Below are positions 1-14,100 of a stretch of DNA of 64,000 nt, piece after piece (position 1 is the first letter of the stretch; the number at the start of each line of letters is the position of its first letter). The translations under genes and the position numbers were made by a program. The DNA is from Parasitella parasitica (lineage: Eukaryota; Mucoromycota; Mucoromycetes; Mucorales; Mucoraceae), in contig MU619266.1 in the NCBI GenBank assembly GCA_025201805.1, positions 32,215 to 96,214 of the forward strand, given 5' to 3'. Below the pieces are notes generated by a model. It searched no databases and was not told the origin of the DNA. It saw nothing but the letters and a program-made list of their open reading frames with translations.

Positions 1-3000
1 TTTGCGTAGATACCTGGCCTTCAAGGCTTTGTTCGTGATCAAGCACATGCGATTTTAGGGCCCATGCTATATTACCCCAATGTATTTTCATACGACGTCG
101 AAAAGTTCTTTTCGGGGGAATTGGACATCAGTAAGTGTTCAGCATTCAGCATTTAAATATTCTATACTTAATCAATTAATATAGACCAAGCAAATGGTGT
201 TTTGGCTGTTACGGTGCACTCATGCTCTAGAATCACTGCCTCAGACACTACGTTAAATCCCTTCATTCGATTCTTCTTGGACAAGGCACAGGAGCTCGAG
301 AAAACTGCTATTCTGGAAAACACTCGCACTCCACAATGGAACGAAACAAAGTTTTTGCTCTTGAACAATCTGGAATCCAGTCTAACCATGGAATTAAGAA
401 CAACTAACAACACCAAAAAGGCAGGTAAACGCTTGGCTAGAGCTCATTTTGACTTGAAGGATTTGCGAGACAAGGAAGACATGAAATTGGATAATTTGTA
501 CGTATTGTATCATGCCTTAATCTGCTTTACCTTATCCCTATTCTGTAGAACGCTGCCCATGCAACGACATGACAAATTCATCACTAATCTCAAAGCGGAT
601 ATGCGCTATTTCCCTGTTTCCAAACCTATCCAAAACCCTGATGGTACCTATATCGAAGCTGAACCCTCTAGTAAGTGTGTGTCTCGAGCATTTTTTTTTT
701 TTTTTTTCTTTTGTAGCCCAAGGTTTTAATGAACCTTCCAATTAGATTCTGGTGTACTTCGCATCACCGTTCATGAATGCAAAAACTTGGGATCAAACAA
801 AATCAACCCTTACGCTTTAATCAAGATTAACGGCGTCGATAGGTTTGAAACGCCAACATTCAAGCGCACATCCAACCCCAAGTTTGAAAGACCCTTTGAA
901 ATCCTTGTATTGGATATGACGCAAGTGTATATCCGAGTGAGCATCATTGACCGCATCAGTTTTGCAGGCGATGCCTCACTGGGATCTTGGAATGCCTATT
1001 TAACCGAGATTATGAAAGAGCAAGAAGATAAAGAGTACTGGTGGACATTGAAGAAGAAGGGCCAAGAAATTAATGCTCGTTTAAGATTGAGTGTTCAATG
1101 GAAGCCGGTTGTAATGACAGGCCTTGCAAAAATGGGTGGCATTGGTCTTTATGCACCTCCTGTTGGTGTTGTCCGCTTCTCCATCTGGTCTGCCAAAGAT
1201 CTCATTTCTACCAAATCAGATCTTTATGTTCGCATTAAAAATGGCAAGCAAACGAGAGCAAGAACTGAAATCATCGACAGTACAGATTGCCCTGAATGGG
1301 GTGAGTTTCATTATGTTCCCATACACAGCATGCAGGAGGACCTTGTGCTGGAAGTCATGGGCTGGAATTCAGGATCCAAAGACAAATCCCTTGGCTCCAC
1401 TGTCTTCCCCATCAATCAGCTCATCAAACAATGCAAAAACGAAAACGACTCTGTCTGGTACGAATCGATAGGTGAAAAACTGGACAGGTAAAGAACACAC
1501 ACACACACACACACAAACATTTGCTATGGTTTAATGCTAATTTCACTAATACGTCTGTTTTAGACAAGTACCTCTTCATACTGGAAACACGGAAAGAGGT
1601 TACTTGACATACAGCGCTGAATTTTATCCTACTATGGCGGTTGAAGACGCAGATCAGGAAGAGGAAGCTGCGCCTCCGCAAGACATGTCGGTTGCAGTAC
1701 CTGATAAACCAACTGCAGAAATAACGCCCAAGCAGGATGCTTTGCCAGAGTTCGATCTTCATGGGCTACCTATTCGCTACACCCCGGACGAACTAATTGA
1801 TTTAGCTTGTTATGGCAGCGGTGTTCTTACCGTCAAGATTCACGAGGTCAAGGCATCGCAGGTGTACGACTGTTACTGCCAAATCATGGTGGATTCGCTA
1901 AGCCCACAACACAAAACAAATACTCTCAAAGGTCGTATGTTGGCATTCAATGAAATTACTGATGCCTTTATCAAAGACTCTAGCTTTTCGCGAGTAGCCA
2001 TCGAGCTTAAACCTTCGGATACGACTGAAAAAGATGATGAAAGGCTTGGCTATTGGTACGAAAGCAGTGAGCGATTGATCCGTCAAGTCCAAAAACGTGC
2101 TCGTGAAAAACAAGCTGCCAATGGTGGCAAATTTGACATGAGCCAAATGCTGCTTCATGCTGATGAGGACGAAGGCGAATGGTATAATTTGATATCACCG
2201 GCGGGTGGGCCAGCAGAGATCAAACTTAGCTTTGGCTATGCACCTCTATTGAATTACAAAGTGAATCCTGATGAAAGCTTGGAAAACCAAGGCGTTTTGA
2301 CTGTGACATTATTGAATGCAAAGGATTTGAAAGCTGTGGACAAGTCTGGAACGAGCGACCCCTACGTCAGATTTACTATCAATGGAGAAATCGTACATAA
2401 AAGCGCTACAATCAAGAAGAATTGCAACCCTGTATGGAAAAACGAAGTATTCCAAGTGCCTATTGTATGTAGATCTTTTTTATACGTGTGCCAAACAACT
2501 AATCTTTTTTTGATAATAATAGATATCTCGGGTTACAGCTAGTTTCAGAATTGAAGTATTCGATTGGAACCAGATTTCTGGTGATGTCCCATTAGGTTCA
2601 GGTGGTATTACTATTCGTGGAGATACTGTCGAAAGCTTCAGTGCTCGTAATGTTGATATTCCTCTAGACGGGCAAGCTGGCGATACTGGTTCTGTGCATG
2701 TGCGTCTCAAGTGGGAACCCCAGCTTTTGTTACGTAGAAAGACTCATACAACTTTTATGGGCACAACACGCAGAATGACTACCAAAATGGGAACCACGGC
2801 TTTCAATTGGAGTCAGCCACCTAAAATCACTAGTAGTTCTCCGACAAAAAGTAACAGTGCGCAATCAGGGTTATCTGGACTTTTGGATTCAACCTCTTTA
2901 ACATCTTTAGCTACTACTGCACCTTTTAATATAAATGAAGCAGGAGAAACACATCAGCAGCAGCGTAATGAAGAAGAGGACGCTATCAAGTCTCATTCTG

Positions 3001-3482
3001 CTGCAGCGCCAGTTGATCATGACTTTGTGGTTAAAACAAGCCAAGGCACTGTACATATACAAATCTTAGAGGCAAGGAATTTAAAGGGAGATAGTGAAAA
3101 GATCAACCCTGTGGCAATTGTACATCTTGGCTCAAAGCAATTATTGAAAACAAAAAAACTCAAAAAGACATGCAATCCGTTCTGGTGGGTCATTAAAATA
3201 CTATCAATATTCTAAGGCTGTAATGCTAATTTACTTGTGCCCGCATATAATAGGAATGAAAGTTGCTCCCAAAAACTCTCTGGTGAGGAAATCCAGTTAG
3301 ATATTATGGTAAAGAACTCCCATACGTTCCATTCATCCACTGATATTGGTGAATTTACCATATCGCTCTGGGACTTGATAAGACCGCCTGTTATTAAATC
3401 TTTGGATAAATGGCTTTCGTTGGAACCAGAGGGAAGTGGAGATATCCATGTAAAAATTGATTACGATGTAAAAGAGCAGTAG
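1..3482 (+). CDS. Tricalbin-like C2-domain membrane tether (5' end outside window)
   Basis: Tricalbins (extended synaptotagmins) hold the ER against the plasma membrane, and their SMP domain moves lipid between the two. The window opens at the end of an intron (acceptor TAG at 7-9). The first exon gives the end of an SMP domain (IPGLQGFV, then GPMLYYPNVF), followed directly by a chain of C2 domains. C2 starts are visible at GVLAVTVHS, GVLRITVHE, GVVRFSIWS, GVLTVKIHE, GVLTVTLLNAKDL and GTVHIQILEARNL. Only the fifth has an obvious calcium-binding loop (DKSGTSDPYV); the others look degenerate. Exons I deduce: 10-130, 185-497, 549-670, 746-1487, 1564-2464, 2523-3184, 3254-3482, all with GT-AG borders and consistent phase. 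A serine/threonine-rich linker lies before the last C2. The N-terminal membrane hairpin and most of the SMP domain are missing here because the window cuts the gene. The family call is firm; the exact paralogue is not. Confidence 0.9.
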
Positions 3483-5180
3483 ATAATAATAAAAACAATT
3501 CAAGAGTTATACATAGTATATATAAATTCATTTACTCGTGCCTTTTATGTTTTTTATATCATTAACTAGTGGATATGATGCTTATTATATATTAGCTATT
3601 TTGTTGATCTCAGCTTTTCAAAATTTGGATTTGGCTCATTTCCGATGTTTTTTTTACCGTATTTTTTATACAGCATCAAAAATTCTAGAAGTGATCATAT
3701 CAATGGGATTTCGCCTTTGCATTTACCTCAAAAGGTATGTGATTGGCTGCTGTATCACCCCAAAATTTCTTGTGTAATTTTGATTTTTATGACCCCTTGA
3801 CTTTTTTGCTTTAACCGCATAAACTATTTGAAAACATTATATTGGGGTAAAAAAAAAAAAAAAAAATAGGCAGTAAACTCGTTCCTGGGACAGTTCTCCC
3901 AAAAATATAAGGTTTTGAATCCCCATATTATCGAAATGTTGTCATTAATGCATTGGCGTGGTTTGCTCAACATTTAAAAGCATAATTCAATGATTTAATT
4001 GCGTTTGTGATAAACAATATATAATCCGGAAGTCTATCCGCCCGATCGGTGGGGCAATGTTAGTACAATTAAGATTTTAACATATGTACATCTTCCAATG
4101 TGCATATTCATCATAAATGCAACATCAAGCAAGCGGAGATGTTTGAGCCAGGAAAAATATATTTATTGTCATGGCAACCGCTCAGTTGTATTAATCCAAG
4201 GGCAAAGATATCACTTGGCAGAAGAAAAGTGTATGACAACCCCACTTATTGTTGCGTCGAGATTTAATTGGGCCAAGATTACCCTTCCATTCAAATGTGT
4301 TTAGACATCTTGTATTGGTCCGTTTGGAAAACTTACTAGAGTATTCCACTACGAATCTTTGATCGTGTAACAAATCTGCCATGGTTTATCAAGCTGTAAT
4401 GAGCTTGACAACTGGAAATTGATTACTATTGAGCTCGTTTCATGTTTCAGACAGATCTCAGATTTAAAACAAATGAATGTACATTAAGTATTACAATTTT
4501 GGGGATGAAATATATTCATGTTTTATCAAATAGAACTTGGTGGTTACACGCTAGGACGCTCTTGCCAATGCTATTGACAACTATTCAGATGAATAGATCA
4601 CCATGGTTTAAACAGTCGGTTTTTGGGGTGAAAGCGTTGATTACAATACAAATATACGTTGTAATGGTTTAATCCGAGTCACTCCGAATGAAATTTGCCC
4701 CTACCAAATGTCCAAAAAAGGGATCGAAATTACTTTGATGGGGGTTGAGAGAATTTTGCAAAACCATATTATTTGAGGCCATTGATTTTTGTTTTTTTTT
4801 CATCTTTAACTCTTCTTTTATTCTTTATTCATCAGTTTTTTTTTATATTTTGTTTGGGGAAACAGAATATCAAAACAAATTTTAACAGTTAAGAGAACAG
4901 ATTGAATCAAGATCCAACAGCTTTTTTTTTTTTTTTTTTTTTTTAAATTGTACAACTAAACTCAACATATACAACATCATACAATTGTTACATATACAAA
5001 AAAGAATCAGCTTGTCAAAACTATCAATTTTCTAGACATTTTCTGTTTTTTTGCTTACATATCTTACTAGAAGGTGAGCCAGAAACTTGCCGCATAAAAG
5101 AAATTCTCTAACGTCCTCATATAGTCATTTTTTTTTTTTTTACAGCCATCACTAATAATATTAACCAACCACTTATAAAA
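3483..5180. other. Intergenic region upstream of the fatty acid synthase gene
   Basis: This 1.7-kb AT-rich spacer has no open frame that resembles a protein. It contains an A run near 3849-3866 and a run of more than 20 T at 4921-4944. The last 200 bases before the FAS start are pyrimidine-rich (T run near 5129-5141), a common feature of fungal promoters. No specific factor site could be assigned. Confidence 0.6.
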
Positions 5181-8100
5181 ATGGAAAAACAGCAAGTTCT
5201 TCGTCCTTTGTCTATCAAACAAAACACCACCGAAGTTTCTGTTCTTGTCCCTACAAACATTTGGGTACCAGCCGAGCAACTTAGAGAAGAGTTCCCTAAA
5301 GAGGATGCCGTGGAAGAAATCTCTGATATTGAGCTCGCCGCAAAATTCTTGCATTTCGCTACTCAGCGCGCTGCTGATGCGTCTCAATTCTTGCCTGTTG
5401 CACGCACACTTTTCATTGACTTTGGCTCTCAATATCTCAAGAACAACGATGTCCATGCCATCACTCGCTCTCTTTCTCCCGATTCCAAGAAGGTTGTCAT
5501 TCAAGCTTACTTTTTTGCCCTTGTAGTCCTCAAAGAACATGATGTTCTGACTGCTGAAGAGGCCGCTCCTGCCAAATCTGCTCTTTTCGAAGCTGCCACC
5601 CGAGGTGATGCTAAGCTTTTCGCCATCTTTGGTGGTCAAGGTAATATTGAAGAGTATTTCGATGAACTCGCTGATATTTGGGAGACATATCAAGGCATCG
5701 TGAAGCCTTTTGTTCATCGTATGGCTGGTGTATTGGCCGACTACGCTCGTAGTCCCGAAGCCAAGGTACTTCACTCAAAGGGATTGGATGTTTTGCGTTG
5801 GTTGGATGATGCTGAAGTCAGACCTGATGTGCAATATCTTATCTCTGCTCCTGTCAGTCTTCCCTTGATTGGTCTCACTCAAATTCTTCAATACTACGTT
5901 ATGCTTCATGTGCTTGATCGTACTCCTGCCGAGATCCGTGATTTGTTTGAAGGTAAATTTCAGTTAATGAGTGGTGATTTTTGGAAACAATACGAATTGC
6001 CATGATAAATATAGGTACTACTGGTCATAGCCAAGGCATCATCAGTTCAGTCGTCATTTCAGCTTCTTCTACAGAGGAAGAGTTTGTAAATAATACCCAG
6101 AAAGCCTTGGGTCTTCTCTTTTGGATCGGCACTCGCGCTCAGCAAGTATTCCCTCCTACTACGTTGAATCCTACAATCCTCGAAGATTCTATAAGCAACA
6201 ATGAAGGTAACCCTACTCCCATGTTGGCAGTTACTGGTCTCAGAGAAAAGCAGGTTATGAAGCATCTTGAAGCCACCAACTCTCATCTTGCCCCCGAGCG
6301 TCAAATTGAGATTACTCTGCATAATGGGCCTCGTTCTTTTGTTTGCACTGGTCCTCCTCAGTCATTGTATGGCTTGAACCTTTCTTTGCGTAAATTGAAG
6401 GCACCCACTGGTCTGGATCAATCGCGTGTTCCTTACTCTCAACGCAAAATCAAGTTTTCATCCCGCTTCTTGCCCATCACGGCTCCTTTCCACAGCATCT
6501 ATCTGAAATCAGCTGTTTCTATCATTTTGGAAGACTGCGATAAGAACAATCTTCGTTTCAGTGCCAAGGATCTGAGGGTCCCTGTTTACGCTACTGATTC
6601 AGGTAAGATACCGGAAACTAGCGCCCTTTTTTTTTTTTTTTTTTCGAGTGGGGCGTTGGGGTAATCATCTGTTTTGTCGATTTTGTGTACTAATGTAACC
6701 TTGTCATATCGATAGGTAAGGATCTTCGCGAATCAACAGATCTCACCAAGTCATTATTGGAACTTATTTGCGAGCATCATGTTCATTGGGAGAGTGCTAT
6801 TGCCTCCAAGGATTTGACCCACATAATTGATTTCGGACCTGGTGGTGCTTCAGGTATCGGCGGCTTAACTTACCGCAATAAGGAAGGCACTGGTGTGCAG
6901 ATAGTTTTAGCCGGTGCTCTTGAGGGCGGCAATCGTGATCTTTCTTATAAGGCTGATCTCTTTGATTCTGACATCCGCGCTGTCACTTATTCTCAAAACT
7001 GGGCCAAGGTCTTCCAGCCCAAGCTGGTTGAAACTACTAGGTAAGTATTCTTTGCGGGGATGCAAGTAACATGCTAACAGGGTTAATAGCAACGGTCGTA
7101 TTCACCTTGATACCAAAATGTCTCGTTTGTTGGGCAAACCTCCACTTATGGTTGCTGGTATGACTCCTGCAACTGTCAATGAAAACTTTGTTGCTGCTGT
7201 AATGAATGCTGGTTATCATATCGAAGTTGCTGGCGGTGGACATTTCAACGAAGAAGTACTTCGTGAAAAGGTAGACAAGATCATGAAGCTCACTCGTGCT
7301 GGGGAAGGTATCACTCTTAATATCATTTTCTTGAATGTCCGTCAATGGGGTTTCCAATATCCCCTCATTCAAGTCATGCGCAAGGAAGGCCTTCCTATGG
7401 AAGGTCTCTGTATCGCTGCTGGTGTTCCCAGTATTGAAAATGCTAATGAAATTATTGCCAACCTGCAAGCTGCCGGTCTCCGTCATGTCGCCTTCAAGCC
7501 CGGAAGTGTTGATACCATTCGCCAAGTCGTTGCCATTGCCGCCGCTAACCCTACCATGCCTGTTATCTTGCAATGGACTGGTGGTCGTGCTGGTGGCCAT
7601 CACGGCTTCGAAGATGTACATCAGCCTATCCTTGAAACATATGCCGCTATTCGTCGCCAATCCAACATTGTCCTTATTGCTGGCTCTGGCTTTGGTGGTG
7701 CTGATGACACTTTGCCTTACATTACTGGAGATTGGTCTCTCAAGTTTGACTACCCTCCCATGCCCTTTGATGGTATCCTCTTTGGATCTCGCATGATGGT
7801 CGCAAAGGAAGGTTTGGCTTCTCCTGCTGCCAAGCAGGCTATGGTCGATGCTGCTGGTGTCGATGATGGTGATTGGGAAAAAACTTACAAGGGCCCTGCC
7901 GGTGGTATTATCACTGTTCTTTCTGAACTCGGTGAGCCTATCCACAAGGTTGCCACTCGTGGTGTTCGTTTCTGGAAGGAGCTCGATGAAAGCATTTTTG
8001 CCTTACCCAAGGACAAGCGTCTGCCTGCTTTGATGGCCAAGAAGGATTACATTATCAAGCGTCTAAATGCTGACTTCCAGAAGGTTTGGTTCGGTCAAAA

Positions 8101-11100
8101 GAAGTCTGGCGAAGCTGTCGACCTTCAAGATATGACTTACTCTGAAGTAGTCTATCGCTTGATCACATTACTCTATGTCAAGCACGAAGGTCGCTGGATC
8201 GATTCTACTCTCCGTGATTTGGTTGGCGATTTCTTGCGCCGTGTCGAAGAACGTTTCACCAATAAGGCTGGTCCTTCTGTGCTTCAAAGCTACACTCAAC
8301 TGCAAACTCCTTTGCCTTTTGCTGAAGAGTTTTTGGCTCAATATCCTGAGGCTGAGAGCCAACTTTTGACCTCTGAGGATGTGCTTCACTTTATTGCTCT
8401 CTGCAAACGTCCTACTCAAAAGCCTGTTCCATTCATCCCTGTCATGGATAGAGACTTTGACATTTGGTTCAAGAAGGATTCTCTCTGGCAATCCGAAGAC
8501 CTGGGTGCTGTTGTCGATCAAGATGTTCAACGTACTTGTATTCTTCACGGCCCTGTTGCTGCCAAACACTCAACTCGTGCCGATCAGCCTGTTGGAGAAA
8601 TCCTCGGCGACATTTACAACAGCCATATTGAGAGTTTGAAGGAGCGCTACTATAAGGAAACTTCCATCCCCAAGATTGAATATCTTGGTGGTGTTGCCAT
8701 TACAAAGACTGTTGTCAAGGAAGCTGCCACTTCTGCCACCGAGCACGTTTTCGAAATTGGCTCCAACAATGTCCCTTCAGAGAACGACTGGCTCCAAGCC
8801 GTTTCTGGACCCAAGTACAATTGGCTTCGTGCCCTTTTGACCTCTCCCTTCATAGTTCAGGGCAAACGTTTCGCCGATAACCCTGCCAAGCGTATCTTCC
8901 GTCCTCGTGCCGGCCAAAAGGTAACAGTTTCGACTGATGCTAATGGTGAAATCACTGCCGTCAAGGCTGAAGATAAGCGCCCTTGGAGTGCCACTGCTAA
9001 AACCAATGAATTTGTGCCTTCTGTTGAAGCTTCTTTCTCTGGCAAGATGATTGATGTCAAGCTGTATGAAAAGAGAGAGGGTGATATGATTCCTTTGTCG
9101 TTGCAATTTGAATACAAGCCTGAGCTTGGCTATGCTCCTGTACACGAAGTCATGGAAGGCCGTAATGATCGTATCAAGGACTTTTACTACAAACTTTGGT
9201 TTGGCATCAACAATACTGATGACTTCTTGAACATCCCTGTCCACGAGAAGCTTGTTGGTAAGGGTGAAACCGTAAAGTCTGAAGAGATCAAGGAGTTCTG
9301 TCAAGCTGTCGGTAACCAAGCTGAAGTCTTTGTTGATCGTGGTCAAAAGATTGTCTACGCTCCTATGGATTTTGCTATCGTCGTTGGTTGGAAGGCCATT
9401 ATGAAGGCTATTTTCCCCAAGGTCATTGATGGCGATCTACTAAGACTTGTTCATTTGGGCAACGGCTATCGTCTCTTGGATGGTTCTGAACTCTTAAAGG
9501 TTGGCGATGTTGTTGATACCTTTGCTCATATCAATGCTATTATCAATACCGATTCTGGCAAGATGATCGAGGTCAAGGGTACCATCGTACGTGAAGGAAA
9601 GCCCGTTCTCGAAGTCACCAGCCAGTTCCTTTACCGTGGTGATTTTAAGGATTATGAGCATACTTTCGAGCGCAAAATGGAGACCCCCATGGAATTCAAG
9701 ATCAAGGATATCAAGGACATTGCTGTCCTCAAATCCAAGGAATGGATGCAATGGACTGATGCCTTGGATACACACGAAGTTGCTCCTGGCTCCTCTTTGA
9801 TTTTCCGTTTGAGCACTGAGCTCAAGTACAAGAACAAGAGAGTCTTTGCTAGTGTTAGGACCACTGGTATCGCTACCATGCAAGTCTCTACCAAGGAGTT
9901 TGTAGAAATTGCCAAGGTTGAGTACGAGTCCGGCGAAAGCCACGGTAACCCTGTCATAGAGTACCTGAAGCGCAATGCTCAAGAGATTGAACAAGCACAT
10001 TTCTTTGAAAACGGCGGTTATTCTGTCATGCCTAGCCAGTCTACCTACTCTTCTGTTGTACACGCTCCTGCCTCTAACGAGCCTTACGCCAATGTTTCTG
10101 GTGATTTCAACCCTATCCATGTTAACCCATACTTTGCTGATTTGGCTCTCTTACCTGGCACCATCACTCATGGTATGTGGACCAGTGCGTCTACTCGTAA
10201 GTTTGTTGAGATCTTTGCCGCTGACAATGTCCCTCGCCGTGTTGTTGCTTACGACGTCAAGTTTGTTGGCATGGTCTTGCCTTCAGACAGACTTGAAACC
10301 AAACTTTACCACACTGGTATGAAGAATGGCCGTAAGATCATCAAGGTGGAAACTGTGAATCAAAACAACGAAAAGGTTGTTGAAGGTACCGCTGAAGTTG
10401 AACAACCCGTCTCTGCTTACGTCTTTACCGGTCAAGGTTCGCAAGAGCAAGGAATGGGTATGGCTCTTTATGACAGCTCTCCTGTTGCCAAGGCTATCTG
10501 GGATCAAGCCGATAAGCATTTCATGGAAAATTATGGCTTCTCTATCATCGAGATTGTCCGTAGCAACCCGAAGGAAAAGGTTGTCCATTTCGGTGGTCCT
10601 CGTGGTAATAAGATTCGTTCCAATTATATGAGCATGTCTTATGATGTCGTCGATGCTGACGGTACCACCAAGACTTTGCCCTTGTTCCCTACCATTCATG
10701 AACGCACTGCCTTCTACACTTTCCGTTCCCCCACTGGTCTTTTGTTTGCTACTCAATTCACTCAACCTGCTTTGACTTTGATGGAAAAGGCTGCTTTTGA
10801 AGATATGCGTTCTAAAGAATTGATACAGTCCAACTGTGCCTTTGCTGGTCACTCCCTTGGCGAGTATGCTGCTTTAGCTTCCGTTGGCGATGTTTTGCCT
10901 CTAGATTCTCTTGTTGATGTTGTCTTTTATCGTGGCATGACGATGCAATCCGCTGTCAAGCGTGACGAAGAAGGCCGCTCCAATTATGGTATGGTTGCCG
11001 TAAACCCAGCTCGTGTTTCCAGAACCTTCAATGACACTGCTCTTCGTTATGTTGTTGATTCCATTGCCCGTCGTGGCGGTGATGTCTTGGAAATTGTCAA

Positions 11101-14100
11101 CTTTAATGTGGAAAACTGGCAATACGTTGCTGCTGGTGCTCTTCAAAACCTTGATGCTCTTGCCAATGTGCTGAATTACATCAAGACTGCCAACATTGAC
11201 CTTCAAAAGCTGATGGAGACTATGTCTCTTGATGATGTCAAGCAACATTTGACTGAAATCATTGATGGTGCGTTTGAAAAGACCAAGTTGAAGCAAGCCA
11301 AGGGTCGTGTTGTCCTCGAAAGAGGCCATGCTACCGTCCCTCTTCCTGGTATTGATGTACCTTTCCACTCCTCTTTCTTGCTCAGTGGCGTTACTCCTTT
11401 CCGTACCTTTTTAGCCAAGAAGTTTAACCCCTCTGACATCAATGTCGCTCAATTGACTGCCAAGTATATCCCCAACTTGACTGCTCAACCTTTCAGCACT
11501 GACAAGAGCTACATCGAAGACGTTTATCGCTTGACATCTAGTCCTCGTTTGGCCAAGGTTCTCAAAAATTGGTCTGATGACAAGTATGTCACTGCTGCTC
11601 AACTACAGCGTCTTGGATACATTCTTTTGATCGAACTTTTGGCTTACCAATTTGCTTCTCCTGTTCGTTGGATCGAAACCCAGGATCAATTGTTCAAGAC
11701 TTACCAAATTGAACGTCTTATTGAAGTTGGTCCTTCTCCTACTCTTAGCGGTATGGCCGTTCGTACCCTCAACCTGAAGTATCAAGCCTATGATAATGCT
11801 TTGAGTAACCGTCGTCAAAACCTATCTATTTCCAAGGATGCCAAGGAAATTTACTACGAGTTTGAAACTGCTGAAGAAGAGTCTGAGGCTCCTGCTGAAT
11901 CTTCTACATCTGCTGCCACTGCCTCTGTTGCTGCTACAGCTGCTCCAGTTGCTGCCGTTGCTCCTGCCCCTGTTGCTTCAGCGGGCCCTGCTGCTGCCGT
12001 TAGCGATGTTCCTGTTACTGCTACTGAAATCATTCACGCTGTTATTGCTCAAAAATTGAAAAAGACAGTGGATGAAGTTCCCTTGGGTAAGGCTATCAAG
12101 GATTTGGTCGGCGGTAAATCTACCCTTCAAAATGAAATTCTTGGTGATTTACAAAAGGAATTTAATAATGCTGTTCCCGAGAAGTCTGAAGAAACGCCTT
12201 TGGATGAGCTTGGAAATGCCTTGAACAACAGTTTCCCTGGTACTCTTGGTAAGCATTCCAGCACACTGGTTGCAAAGATGGTTGGTGCCAAGATGCCTGG
12301 TGGCTTCACATTGAACAATGTCAAGACCTACCTTTCTACCTCGTACGGTTTAGGTCCTGGCCGTATTGAAGGCGCCCTTTTGATTGCTATCACTATGGAA
12401 CCTGCTGCTCGTCTCGGTGCTGAACCTGAAGCTAAAACTTGGTTAGACACCGTTGCCCAAGCTTACGCCAAAAAGGCTGGTATTACCTTGTCTGCTCCTG
12501 GTGCTGGAGGTGCTGCTGGAGGTGCTGCCGGTGGTAGCGCTGTTGCTGTCATCAACAGTGAAGAGTTTGATGCAATGAAGGCAAAACAAGATGCTTTAAT
12601 ATACCAGCAACTCAACCTGTATGCCAAGTATCTCCAGAAGGATTTGCGTGAAGGCGCTAAAAAGTACGAACAAGAGAAGACCACTACTGCCAAATTGCAA
12701 GCCGAGCTTGATTTGTGGTTGGCCGAACATGGCGATATTTATGCTGATGGCATCAAACCTTCCTTCACCCCTATGAAGGCCCGTAAGTATGACTCTTACT
12801 GGAATTGGTCTCGTCAAGATGCTTTGGAAATGTGGTATGACATTATCTTTGGTAAACTTGCTATAGTCGATCGTGAAGTTACTGCAAAGTGCTTGCGTAT
12901 TATGAACCGTGCCTATCCTCAATTGATCGACTACATGCGTTATAATGTCGAGAACTGTGTTGGCGATAAGGGTGAGACCTACAGACTTGCCAAGAAATTC
13001 GGTCAGGCTTTGATCGAAAACTGTGTTGAAGTTCTCGCTGAAAACCCTGTCTACAAGGATGTCGGTTTCCCCACTGGCCCCAAGACTAATGTTGGCGAGA
13101 AGGGTGATATCAACTATGCTGAAGTACCTCGTCCCGGCTGCCGAAAGCTGTCTGATTATGTCAATGATATGACGGCTGGCTCCAAGGTCTCTGAATTCTC
13201 TAACCGCCTCAAGGTTCAACAAGACCTCGGTCGTATCTACAAGATTATTCGTAGCCAAAACAAGATGAAGAAGAGCACCAAAGTTGCTATTAAGGAACTC
13301 TACACAGATGTCTTGCGTTCCATGGCCATGTCTAATACCATCATTAGAGAGCAAAGACCTCGTCAACGCCGTACTTCCATTGTGAACCGTCTTCCTGAAC
13401 GTAATCGTGTTTCTGAAAAGTCTGCCAAGACTGAAACTATCCCCTTCTTGCATCTCAAGAAGAAGAATGTCAACGATCCTTCTGGTTGGGAATTCAGCAG
13501 CAAGTTGACTTCGACTTACCTTAATGTCCTGACCGAGATTGCTGAACAAGGCATCACTTTTGCTGACAAGTGTGTTCTTTTGACTGGTGCTGGTAAGGAC
13601 TCTATTGGTTCTGAAGTCATGAAGGGTCTTATCTCTGGTGGCGCCAAGGTTGTTGTCACTACTTCTCGTTTCAGCCGTGAAGCAACACAATACTTCCAAT
13701 CCATTTATGAAACTTACGGTTCTAGAGGCTCTGAGCTCGTTGTTGTTCCTTTCAATCAAGGTGCCAAACAAGATGTTGATGCACTAGTTGACTACATTTA
13801 CGACCCCAAGGGTCTCAACTGGGACCTTGATTTCGTTGTTCCTTTTGCTGCTATCCCTGAGAATGGCCGTGAGATCGATTCCATTGATTCCAAGTCTGAA
13901 CTTGCTCATCGTATCATGTTGACTAACCTCCTTCGCATGTTGGGTAATGTCAAGACTCACAAGCAAAAGATTGGCTCAGATACTCGTCCTGCACAAGTCA
14001 TTCTTCCCTTATCGCCTAACCATGGTACTTTTGGTGCTGATGGTCTGTACGGTGAGTCCAAGATCTCGTTGGAAACTCTCTTTAACCGTTGGTACTCTGA

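Noticed and set aside
7335..8033. Leu/Val-rich frames overlapping the FAS gene, and long antisense frames under it
   Set aside because: They are shadows of the biased codon use of FAS in other frames. The sense frame is continuous with intact catalytic motifs.
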